From: Bacillota bacterium
Lineage (GTDB): Bacteria > Bacillota > Clostridia > Lutisporales > Lutisporaceae
Assembly (NCBI GenBank): GCA_029553855.1
Contig: JAKPKE010000047.1
Coordinates: 1 to 40,418 of the forward strand
Length of the DNA: 40,418 nt
Reading direction: 5' to 3'
Position 1 is the first letter of the stretch, and each line of letters starts with the position of its first letter. Of the stretch, positions 33,344 to 40,418 are shown one piece after another. The position numbers and the translations under genes are program-made. The notes under the pieces were generated by a model. That model worked only from the letters and a program-made list of their open reading frames with translations. It searched no databases and was not told the origin of the DNA.

Positions 33344-33967
33344 TTATGAATTCTTCAATACTATATTTTCTATGTCGTTTGCCACAATTTCACAGTTATC
33401 GCAGCATTTTTCCAATAGAAGGTAGATTTCGGTCCATATCATAAGCTCAATAGGATCCTTTGTATTCCTGTACAGTTCTCTGACACCGTTTATATAAAGC
33501 TCGTCCGCCACTTCCTCCAGACGATTCACTTCCACTATTGCCGAATGCAGGGTTTGTGATTTCTTAAAATGCCCAAATTCAGCTAATGCAGCACTCATAG
33601 ATTTGCAGCAGTCGTTGATTATTTCTGCAAATTTTATTATTTCCGGCCTTATGGCCTTGACATTATACATGTCCGCACCAATAAGAACATCTTCTATGGA
33701 ATCCACCACATCGTCAATGTTGTCGGCAAGACTTATAATGTCTTCCCTTTCAATAGGCGGAAGAAACTCCTTCACAAGCCTGTTCATTATCTCATGCCTT
33801 TGTATGTCTGCATTGTGTTCAATCTCATGCATCTCTTTCACTTTTTCCCCCAGTACATCCAGCCTGAAATTGTGCAGAACATCGCTCAGCATTTCCGAAG
33901 CCCTTAAAGAGCACTCCGCCAAATCTATAAAAGCTTTGAAATAGTTGAACCCCTTTCTATTATTCAC
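33344..33967 (-). CDS. DUF47 family PhoU-like protein, partner of PiT transporter
   Basis: 207 residues from GTG 33967 behind GGGAG. It is all-helical with the family pattern: HEIEHNADIQRHEIMNRL, then FLPPIEREDIISLADNIDDV and VDSIEDVLIGADMY, and later LEEVADELYINGVRELY. The conserved E/D-rich motifs bind metal clusters in PhoU relatives. DUF47 genes are usually next to low-affinity phosphate transporters and are thought to regulate them. Here the PiT gene lies 95 bp upstream in the same direction. Confidence 0.92.
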   Translation of the reverse strand: MNNRKGFNYFKAFIDLAECSLRASEMLSDVLHNFRLDVLGEKVKEMHEIEHNADIQRHEIMNRLVKEFLPPIEREDIISLADNIDDVVDSIEDVLIGADMYNVKAIRPEIIKFAEIINDCCKSMSAALAEFGHFKKSQTLHSAIVEVNRLEEVADELYINGVRELYRNTKDPIELMIWTEIYLLLEKCCDNCEIVANDIENIVLKNS

Positions 33968-34062
33968 TTAGTATACTCCCTTCTTTATCTTGTCAATTAA
34001 CACAGCTTATTTCTTCTTTGTTGTACCTCGTCCGCCCCGGAGGCAATATACGTTATAAGCGG

Positions 34063-35115
34063 TTAAAATAATTTTACAAATATATAAGCCATCAGGAAGC
34101 CGACCAGGCCGCATCCGGGAAAAGTCAAAATCCAGGCTGCCGCCATTTCCCTTACTACTCCCCAGTTGATGCTGGAAATCCTTTTTGCGGCGCCAACACC
34201 CATTATTGCTGTTGTCTTGGTATGGGTAGTACTGACGGGTATGCCAAACAATGAGGAAATCAAAAGACATGCCGCCCCAGCCAGATCCGCCGCAAAACCC
34301 TGATACATCTCTAATTTGACCATATCCATTCCAACGGTTTTAATAATACGATAGCCTCCGATGGAGGTGCCCAATGCCATAACCACAGAGCAAAGCAGCA
34401 TAAGCCATATCGGAATTGTAAACCGGGTCACTCCAGTCTGTCCGTTAGCCAGGAATATCCCCAGCATGAAAACTCCCATAAACTTCTGGCCGTCTTGGGC
34501 CCCATGCATGAATGCCATTGCTGCCCCACCGAGAATCTGTGCTTTCCGGAACATCGGTATGGTCCTGCGCCGGTCCAAACCCTTGCAGATAAGCTGTATG
34601 AGCCATGCAGAAATAAACCCGAAACCCAGGCCCAATAGCGTTGACATGAACAACCCATATATGACCTTCATCCACTGTTCGCCGTTAATCCCTGAGAAAC
34701 CGCCCTGCAATGCTATTGCAGCTCCTGAGATGCCTGCTATCAAGGCATGGCTCTCACTGGTAGGTATACCGAAGGCCCAGGCGGCAGTTGCCCATGTTAC
34801 AATAGCAAACAGAGACGCACAAAGGGCTATTAAAGCATTTCTTGAATTCCCCCCGAAATCGACCATATTGTATATTGTTTGTGCTACTGTAGCATTGATC
34901 ATTGTCATGACCAAGACACCAAAAAAATTAAAAACCGTTGCCATTATTATTGCATTCCTTGGGCCTATTGCCCTGGTAGAAACACAGGTAGCTATGGCAT
35001 TGGGCGCATCAGTCCAGCCATTAACCAGGATGACCCCAATAGTAAGGAGCACTATTATGAAAAACGCCGGGTTGGATGCAAGCTGCTGTAAGAATACTTC
35101 AAGGGTTATGCTCAT
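34063..35115 (-). CDS. pit: PiT-family inorganic phosphate transporter
   Basis: 350 residues, ATG with GGAGG 7 bp upstream. About ten membrane segments and both PiT repeats are visible: NGWTDAPNAIATCVSTRAI near 30-48 and FGIPVSTTHTKTTAIMGVG near 310-330. The length is that of the compact Firmicutes form, shorter than Escherichia coli PitA, which has a cytoplasmic insert. It imports phosphate with protons or sodium, usually as a metal-phosphate complex. The partner DUF47 gene follows. Confidence 0.93.
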   Translation of the reverse strand: MSITLEVFLQQLASNPAFFIIVLLTIGVILVNGWTDAPNAIATCVSTRAIGPRNAIIMATVFNFFGVLVMTMINATVAQTIYNMVDFGGNSRNALIALCASLFAIVTWATAAWAFGIPTSESHALIAGISGAAIALQGGFSGINGEQWMKVIYGLFMSTLLGLGFGFISAWLIQLICKGLDRRRTIPMFRKAQILGGAAMAFMHGAQDGQKFMGVFMLGIFLANGQTGVTRFTIPIWLMLLCSVVMALGTSIGGYRIIKTVGMDMVKLEMYQGFAADLAGAACLLISSLFGIPVSTTHTKTTAIMGVGAAKRISSINWGVVREMAAAWILTFPGCGLVGFLMAYIFVKLF

Positions 35116-35294
35116 TATTCAGCCTCCGTATTAATAATTATGATTCCTGATATTCCTTGATAATATTAGCATTTATAAGAAATTTCCGCAATGAAAATAT
35201 TCTGCTGTTACAGTATAATTATAATTCTGTTCAGTTTATGATAAAATTATAAGATAATGTATATTACAAATTGAACAGACAGGCGGTGTAATTA

Positions 35295-35687
35295 TTGAAT
35301 AAGCATGCAGATATTAAAGAATCAATGCTGGAGAAGAAGATATGGGCTGTAATAGGGGCTAACAATGACCCGGACAAGTTCGGCAATAAGATTTACAAGA
35401 GGTTAAAAGCTGAAGGCTATACAGTATTTCCCGTAAACCCTATGTACGATAATGTAGACAGCGATAAGTGTTATCCGAATCTTGCAGCATTGCCGGAGAA
35501 GCCTGAGGTTCTGGATATGGTGGTATCGCCAAAGAGGGGAATGGCGTTTATAGAAGAAGCCGCCCAATTAGGTATAGAAAATATCTGGCTCCAGCCGGGC
35601 ACCTATGACACGGAACTATTAGCCTCGATAAAGGGAAAACACCTGACAGCCATACAAGGGTGCGTATTGGCAGCCCTTGGGCAATAG
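35295..35687 (+). CDS. CoA-binding domain protein (YccU-like)
   Basis: 130 residues from TTG 35295, with AGGCGG upstream. It is a single Rossmann-type CoA-binding domain: WAVIGANNDPDKFGNKIYKR, YTVFPVNPMYDNV, LDMVVSPKRGMAFIEEA, and NIWLQPGTYD with C-terminal GCVLAALG. Small stand-alone proteins of this kind bind CoA or acyl-CoA; their physiological role is poorly known. It is divergent from the PiT gene and converges with the DUF401 gene, 18 bp apart. Confidence 0.85.
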   Translation: MNKHADIKESMLEKKIWAVIGANNDPDKFGNKIYKRLKAEGYTVFPVNPMYDNVDSDKCYPNLAALPEKPEVLDMVVSPKRGMAFIEEAAQLGIENIWLQPGTYDTELLASIKGKHLTAIQGCVLAALGQ

Positions 35688-35705
35688 AAGGGATGGGAGT
35701 GTTTG

Positions 35706-36923
35706 TTATAATAAAAAGAACGCCATTAAATAATAACTGATGACTATGACGGCGGCAAGGGAGACGAAAAATTTCCAATACTCCTTATATAAATCGGTCA
35801 TTTGCACTTTTAGGTATTCACAGGTAAATAGCTGGCATAAGTGAAGCGGAGAAAAAAAGTATCCTATAAATCCCCAGTTATATGCAAAATAGCAATACAA
35901 CAACAGCATATTCCCGGATATGGGCAATGTGACAAGAACCGGCAATATTACTCCAAGGGCGGTAGGCTGGAAGCCGGTTGTAACACCGAAGAAAAGTGAC
36001 GTTGCTATAATACCAAGCATAACGGTATTCGGGTTTTCAAAAATCAGAGTCAAAGCAGAAGTAAGGGACTCCATCCTTCCAATGATTCCCTGGATGAGAA
36101 AAACGCCTATCAGAGCATAAAGCACATTAAAATTAAAAGCCCGGAGAGCATCCGTGAGAAAGGCCTTTGTTGGGTGAAGCAAAAATACAGCCAGCAAACT
36201 AACAAGCATCCCAGAGTAAAAAGGAACCTTCAGTATCAGATTTAGAATTACAGGAACATAAATTGGCGCAGTGTACTTTAATAGGCTGGCCATATCCTTC
36301 CACTTAAAACTATTCTGGGAAATCTCATCATCCCGGATTTTTCTTATGTATAGAAAGTATCCGACAATTACATACAACACAGCAAAAACACAGTTCAATC
36401 CAATCAGCTTATAGATTGAAATCTGGGGTGCAAGAGATGATACAACCAAAAACCCGGTTGCATATGGCATAAAGTGAATGGATATATGCCTGCATATCAA
36501 ATTGATTATAGCCCTTTGAGGTTTGGGCAGGTTCGACTTTTCTCCAAGCTGGTCGACCAAAGGTACCGACATGATGGCGCCTCCGGGCACAACCAGCATA
36601 CCGATTAATGCGGGAATAAACATAAGAATCAGCCTTCTGCTTTTAATCACTTTTGACAAATAATTAAGGACCTCATCAATGATTCCGTACTTTTTCATTA
36701 ATACTCCGATAATGGATATTTCAGCTACAACTGCAAGCTGCCATACTTTATTGAGATCAAAAAAAGTACCTGTAATGACACTTCCGAAATCAACAAATCC
36801 AAGTCCTCCTAATAATGCCATTATCACTGCACAGATGCAGATCGCAATTCCAATGGGTATCTTTCTTTTACTCAATACGGGAATGAACATAATAGAAATA
36901 ATAACTGCTGATATTTCTCGCAT
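35706..36923 (-). CDS. DUF401 family integral membrane protein
   Basis: 405 residues, strongly hydrophobic with about ten to twelve membrane segments. Features include FIPALIGMLVVPGGAIMSVP near 100-120, HISIHFMPYATGFLVVSS, and GVTTGFQPTALGVILPVLV. The layout, with two proline/glycine re-entrant-like regions, resembles anion or gluconate-type permeases, and it matches the DUF401 family as I recall it. Substrate is unknown. It is transcribed alone, with an inverted repeat about 130 bp upstream. Confidence 0.75.
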   Translation of the reverse strand: MREISAVIISIMFIPVLSKRKIPIGIAICICAVIMALLGGLGFVDFGSVITGTFFDLNKVWQLAVVAEISIIGVLMKKYGIIDEVLNYLSKVIKSRRLILMFIPALIGMLVVPGGAIMSVPLVDQLGEKSNLPKPQRAIINLICRHISIHFMPYATGFLVVSSLAPQISIYKLIGLNCVFAVLYVIVGYFLYIRKIRDDEISQNSFKWKDMASLLKYTAPIYVPVILNLILKVPFYSGMLVSLLAVFLLHPTKAFLTDALRAFNFNVLYALIGVFLIQGIIGRMESLTSALTLIFENPNTVMLGIIATSLFFGVTTGFQPTALGVILPVLVTLPISGNMLLLYCYFAYNWGFIGYFFSPLHLCQLFTCEYLKVQMTDLYKEYWKFFVSLAAVIVISYYLMAFFLL

Positions 36924-37048
36924 CTCTTTCTCCCTTTACTTTAATCTAAGCTGTTGAAATGAGAATAATCTACTACTCCGCACTTCAGGATATGTTCTTT
37001 AAATGCTAACAGCATAATTATATCAAAATTGTAAATGTTGCACAAATC

Positions 37049-37076
37049 CATTAAGTTTAGTTACAACGACTTAATG
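37049..37076. promoter_or_regulatory. inverted repeat upstream of the DUF401 gene
   Basis: CATTAAGT (37049-37056) and ACTTAATG (37069-37076) form a perfect 8-bp inverted repeat with a 12-bp spacer. AATGTTGC occurs on each side as a direct repeat (37034 and 37073). It is a candidate operator or hairpin about 130 bp before the DUF401 start. Confidence 0.35.
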
Positions 37077-37132
37077 TTGCGCTAATTAAGCCCAAACCAT
37101 GTAAGGCTATGCCATGCCATATCTCTCCCCCA

Positions 37133-37996
37133 TTATCCGGGGCGATAATCATAATCCCTTTCATATTCATTTCCCAATAAAGTCTCAAGCAAATAAGGCT
37201 TGCATCCTGCTATTGCATTTGCATTCTCAACCGCATACATGCACCTTTCCCTGTCATCGTATATTATTCCAAGCACATTCCCGCTGTGTCCGCCGATTAA
37301 TCCAAGCCCGCCCGTTGCATGACTCAGCTTTTCGACAGCATTATATATGTCATAGGGCAATCTGTTTAAATTCCTCCTTATACTGATTGCCGAAGCTTGG
37401 GCTATCTTTGATATATCAGCTGATTCAATGCCATCTTTAACAAGCTTCAATATATCGCTTATATCAGAAAGCGGAGGCAGATCCCTTTTGTTAAATTCCA
37501 AGGTGTCAACCACTCTGCTCCCTTCAAATGCAAGTATGTAAAACTTCAGATATCCACCGATATTCTCATAATGCTTGCCTCCCTTATAATCAAACAAAAC
37601 CATATCCCTAAACACTATGCTATCGGTGGGCTCTATCTTTACAAACTCTTCAACAGCCTCTTTTATATCAAACTGCCTTTTAAACAGCTTTAAAAGGCAG
37701 ATGTAAACTCCGCAAAGATCGGCAGTGCTGCTTGCAAAACCTTTGCTCTTCGGTATTGATGATTTTATATCAATATCAAATTGAGTATTCAGATAACCGT
37801 ATCCCCATCGTTTTAATATATTATCAAGCAATGTTGAAGACTTTTGATAATTGAGTCTATTTATAGGTTTTTGGCATTCAAACACTCTGACAGCAGCAAA
37901 TAGATTGACCGGACAGGATATAAGCATGTCCTTTCCATAAACATGCCCCTGTATTATCTCCCCGCAGCTTCCCGGGTATATGGCACAAGCTTCCAT
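37133..37996 (-). CDS. pduX: L-threonine kinase, GHMP family, cobalamin side-chain synthesis
   Basis: 287 residues. PGSCGEIIQG (8-17) and the GHMP ATP loop PKSKGFASSTADLCG near 83-97 are diagnostic, and GGLGLIGGHSGNVLGII is near 235-250. PduX makes L-threonine-O-3-phosphate, the precursor of the (R)-1-amino-2-propanol-phosphate linker of cobalamin. Its product is the substrate of CobD encoded immediately upstream; the stop and start overlap (TAATG). This is the last gene of the cbiB-cobD-pduX unit. Confidence 0.9.
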   Translation of the reverse strand: MEACAIYPGSCGEIIQGHVYGKDMLISCPVNLFAAVRVFECQKPINRLNYQKSSTLLDNILKRWGYGYLNTQFDIDIKSSIPKSKGFASSTADLCGVYICLLKLFKRQFDIKEAVEEFVKIEPTDSIVFRDMVLFDYKGGKHYENIGGYLKFYILAFEGSRVVDTLEFNKRDLPPLSDISDILKLVKDGIESADISKIAQASAISIRRNLNRLPYDIYNAVEKLSHATGGLGLIGGHSGNVLGIIYDDRERCMYAVENANAIAGCKPYLLETLLGNEYERDYDYRPG

Positions 37997-39033
37997 TATT
38001 CAAACTCCTTGAAAAGTCTTATCAGCTTATTGTTGCTTTCACGGTCCTTTACGGCAATCCTTATGTAGCTTTTGTCAAGGCTTTCAAAGCTTGAAGCTTT
38101 CCTTATCATGATACCGTTTTTAATGAATCCGTCAAATACAATATCTTCATCATATTTCAGCAGCTTTATCAATATAAAATTGGCATCGCTCCTATAAGCT
38201 TTAATCCATTCTACTTCGGACAGCTTATTGGAAATATATTCTTTTTCACGTTTAATATATTCTTTTGTGTTTTTTATATAGTCATTTCCTCTGAATATAA
38301 CACGCCCCGCAGCATTGGCATATGAGTTGACGCTCCATGGGCTTTCAATCCTGCCATACTTTTCTGCAAAATCATGAGTCGCAAATCCATAGCCCAACCT
38401 TATACCAGGCAGTGCAAAGAATTTTGTAGCCGCTCTTATTATACAGATATTAACCGAATCTTTGAATATTTCCACACTGTCATAGTCAGCCGGGCAAAAT
38501 TCAAAAAACGCCTCGTCAAGAAGCAAAAAAGCATTTTTGTGCTTGATGGCATCATGAATCCTCCTTAGTTTTTGTTCGGATATCCTTAGTCCCGTAGGAT
38601 TGTTAGGATTTCCAAGTATCAAGAGATCCTTCGGCTTCAAATCGGCTTCCAGCTTATCAATATTAATTTTAAAATCATCATCCAAAGACAGTTTTATAAC
38701 TTCCCTGCCAAGCACAGCAGGCCTTCTTATATATTCTGTAAAGCATGGAGTAAATACTACTATCCTGTTAAACAATACACACGCATTGTTAATAATCTCA
38801 ATTGCACCATTTCCTGTTATTACCTCATGGTTGTCACACTTAAGATATGCTGCTATGTTTTCTTTAAGTTCCCTGTAATGTATGTCGGGATATGCAGATA
38901 TTTCGGAATATGCCCTTTCCATCTCCTCCCTCAGGCCCGGAGGAGGGCCCAGGGGATTTATGTTGCTGCTGAAATCGATTATATCCACATTATATTTATC
39001 TTTGTATGTTATAACATCTCCGCCGTGAATCAT
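37996..39033 (-). CDS. cobD: threonine-phosphate decarboxylase CobD (class I PLP enzyme)
   Basis: 345 residues beginning MIHGGDVITY with the typical FSSNINPLGPP motif (22-32). Further features are GNPNNPTGLRIS, LLDEAFFEFCP and the PLP lysine in RAATKFFALPGIRLGYGF. It decarboxylates threonine phosphate to 1-amino-2-propanol phosphate. Histidinol-phosphate aminotransferase is the close relative, but the N-terminus and location beside cbiB and pduX support CobD. It overlaps cbiB by 4 bp. Confidence 0.93.
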   Translation of the reverse strand: MIHGGDVITYKDKYNVDIIDFSSNINPLGPPPGLREEMERAYSEISAYPDIHYRELKENIAAYLKCDNHEVITGNGAIEIINNACVLFNRIVVFTPCFTEYIRRPAVLGREVIKLSLDDDFKINIDKLEADLKPKDLLILGNPNNPTGLRISEQKLRRIHDAIKHKNAFLLLDEAFFEFCPADYDSVEIFKDSVNICIIRAATKFFALPGIRLGYGFATHDFAEKYGRIESPWSVNSYANAAGRVIFRGNDYIKNTKEYIKREKEYISNKLSEVEWIKAYRSDANFILIKLLKYDEDIVFDGFIKNGIMIRKASSFESLDKSYIRIAVKDRESNNKLIRLFKEFE

Positions 39034-39965
39034 AGTAATCTCCCCAAAACCAAAAAATAAACAAGTAAAGCCAATATCTCAGTTCTGTACATTATTTCAA
39101 CCGCTCTTTTTATATCATCTCTTTCCAGGCATTTTGCTTTGTCGCCAATCCTCGGCTTTCTTGTTGCCAATCCATGGTATATACTGTCTCCTCCCAGCTG
39201 CACTCCAAGAAGTCCGGCAATTGCACCTTCGGGATAGGCACTATTTGGGCTGCTGTGGTTTTTCCTGTCTCTGATCATTATCCGAAAACCATCTGAAACG
39301 TTGAACCTGAAAACAGAGGATATACACATTAATACTCCAGTGATCCTGGACGGCAAATTATTAAATACATCATCCGTCTTTGCAGGAAAGAATCCCAAAT
39401 GCCTGTACTTTTCATTTGAATATCCCAGCATTGAATCCATGGTATTCACCATTTTATAAAGAAAAGCCAAGGGGGCGCCTCCGATCATCGCATAAAGCAT
39501 CGGTGCGATGACTCCGTCCGATGTATTCTCTGCTACCGTCTCAACGGTTGCCCTTATTATCTCTTTCTCATCCAGGTTTTCAGTGTCCCTGCCCACAATA
39601 AACGACAGTTTATACCTTGCTTCGTCCAGCCCTTCCGATAAGGCCCTGTATATCTTCATGGCTTCACGCTGAAGACATCCTGCCGCAATACATGTATATA
39701 GGAAATATGTATTAACAATATGATAAATAATGCCGTATTCTTTCACAATCTTTAATATATAAAACGGAATGAAAAATGAGATTGTAATATTCGTTAAGAC
39801 AATTATAAGCCCGCAGATTTTTAAGAAGCCTTCACTTTCAGATAACTTCCGGGCTATTTTTTCTTCGCATGATATCAATTTCCCCATCAGTCTTACAGGG
39901 TGGTGGAAGCCATATGGATCCCCTATTAAAAAATCAAATATAAGTGCAGCAAAATAATCAAGCAT
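39030..39965 (-). CDS. cbiB: adenosylcobinamide-phosphate synthase CbiB
   Basis: 311 residues from ATG 39965 (GGGGAAA upstream). The start gives the canonical opening LDYFAALIFDFLIGDPYGFH followed by HPVRLMGKLI. Further motifs are RATVETVAENTSDGVIAPM near 185-203, NTMDSMLGYSNEKYR and NSAYPEGAIAGLLGVQLGG. It is a membrane protein that attaches aminopropanol phosphate to adenosylcobyric acid. The open frame continues upstream for 82 more codons (to 40211) that are foreign to the family, so they are annotated separately. Confidence 0.92.
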   Translation of the reverse strand: MLDYFAALIFDFLIGDPYGFHHPVRLMGKLISCEEKIARKLSESEGFLKICGLIIVLTNITISFFIPFYILKIVKEYGIIYHIVNTYFLYTCIAAGCLQREAMKIYRALSEGLDEARYKLSFIVGRDTENLDEKEIIRATVETVAENTSDGVIAPMLYAMIGGAPLAFLYKMVNTMDSMLGYSNEKYRHLGFFPAKTDDVFNNLPSRITGVLMCISSVFRFNVSDGFRIMIRDRKNHSSPNSAYPEGAIAGLLGVQLGGDSIYHGLATRKPRIGDKAKCLERDDIKRAVEIMYRTEILALLVYFLVLGRLL

Positions 39966-40211
39966 GGTTTTTCCCCGCAAATCTTTATAGCCAATGGCTT
40001 TATCATACTTCGATACAGCTTCGGAAGAGCCCATAAAAATGGGATACCATACCCCGCCGCGGGAATAGGAAAAGTCTGCGACCTGAAGGATTATTTCAAC
40101 GCTCTCAGCCGGTGGAGTGAATTCAGCCACAACAGGGCGGTATAAATATAATTGATCTGGATTGTAATTATTCCAAATACAGAAGTTAATTTTCTTCCGT
40201 ACCCGGTACAT
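39966..40211 (-). other. unexplained open frame fused upstream of cbiB
   Basis: From ATG 40211 the frame reads on into cbiB without a stop. The 82 codons are not CbiB-like and contain no membrane segment. The part PPAESVEIILQVADFSYSRG weakly resembles the core of Uma2-type (DUF820) nuclease-fold proteins, in which a VEVADSS-type strand is followed by Y-D-R. I regard it as a possible gene relic that happens to run into cbiB, or a real N-terminal extension; I cannot decide. Confidence 0.3.
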
Positions 40212-40226
40212 TAACTATTACAAGGA

Positions 40227-40418
40227 TTATTTGATATTGGATATTCCCCCCGACTTAATCATTTCGTCAGGCATAGGAAATACAAGACTCCCCCCCATTT
40301 TTTCCATATAACGGTTAAGCATGCCTTTTACGTCTTTGCCCATCCATTCGGAAGATAATGTCTCAAATTTAGAATCCCCGCCCCCTCTGCGTTCATCCTT
40401 GACTTCCATAATGATCTG
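40227..40418 (-). CDS. C-terminal end of an unidentified protein (partial)
   Basis: The frame is open to the right edge, so the ATG at 40409 need not be the start. The 63 visible residues are hydrophilic, with FETLSSEWMGKDVKGMLNRY followed by MEKMGGSLVF and a stop at 40227. I recognise no family. It ends 16 bp before the ATG at 40211, so it may be co-transcribed with the cobalamin genes. Confidence 0.4.
   Translation of the reverse strand, partial: QIIMEVKDERRGGGDSKFETLSSEWMGKDVKGMLNRYMEKMGGSLVFPMPDEMIKSGGISNIK

Noticed and set aside
1-40418. CRISPR array, tRNA, rRNA or intact insertion sequence
   Set aside because: No regularly spaced repeats, cloverleaf sequences, rRNA segments or transposase frames with terminal repeats were seen on reading the window.

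Overview
The window looks like a chromosomal segment of an anaerobic, endospore-forming member of the Clostridia. The evidence is a cotJABC spore-coat operon, ferredoxin-dependent 2-oxoacid metabolism, formate-tetrahydrofolate ligase, an anaerobic-type cobalamin gene group, moderately AT-rich DNA, strong Shine-Dalgarno sites and frequent TTG starts. I cannot place it to genus. Almost all genes are on the minus strand, so transcription runs right to left.

Region 1 (1-12560) is an amino-acid and peptide fermentation module. In transcription order it has korA-korB-korC (2-oxoacid:ferredoxin oxidoreductase), sucC-sucD, a 2[4Fe-4S] ferredoxin, an Asp/Glu racemase and a class I aminotransferase. 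After these come a sodium:solute symporter remnant, a PuuD-like gamma-glutamyl hydrolase, an AGC-family amino acid:cation symporter, decayed M20-peptidase and AGC copies, an intact M20 peptidase and a dipeptide-epimerase-like enolase-superfamily protein cut by the window edge. Together they fit breakdown of glutamate-containing peptides or gamma-glutamyl compounds to glutamate, 2-oxoglutarate, succinyl-CoA and succinate with ATP formation.

Region 2 (12780-14657) holds cotJABC with a terminator, and a degenerate stretch on the plus strand containing a SARP/BTAD-like regulator pseudogene and the tail of an M20-type amidohydrolase.

Region 3 (14654-29880) is the most interesting. It is one long minus-strand gene train: ilvD-like dehydratase, livMG fusion, livF, larA-like, livK, livH, panB paralogue 2, panE-like dehydrogenase, split uxaA (small plus large), panB paralogue 1 and fhs. 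A FadR/GntR regulator with its own strong promoter and palindromic operators lies upstream. It lacks the other valine and pantothenate biosynthesis genes, and carries two PanB copies, a LIV-type importer, sugar-acid-type dehydratases and the C1-to-ATP enzyme Fhs. I infer a catabolic pathway in which PanB-type enzymes run in reverse, stripping hydroxymethyl groups from a 2-oxo acid onto tetrahydrofolate. Apionate, tetronates and pantoate are candidate substrates. This is a hypothesis.

Region 4 (30031-33310) has a cysteine amidase-fold protein, a 6S RNA with a near-consensus promoter, an SDH-type ClpP-fold serine protease translationally coupled to a 49-residue protein, and a divergent Hsp20-like protein.

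Region 5 (33344-40418) has the DUF47/PiT phosphate uptake pair, a CoA-binding protein, a DUF401 membrane protein, and the cobalamin side-chain and ring-closing genes pduX-cobD-cbiB, followed by unidentified coding sequence reaching the right edge. I saw no tRNA, rRNA, CRISPR array or intact insertion sequence.
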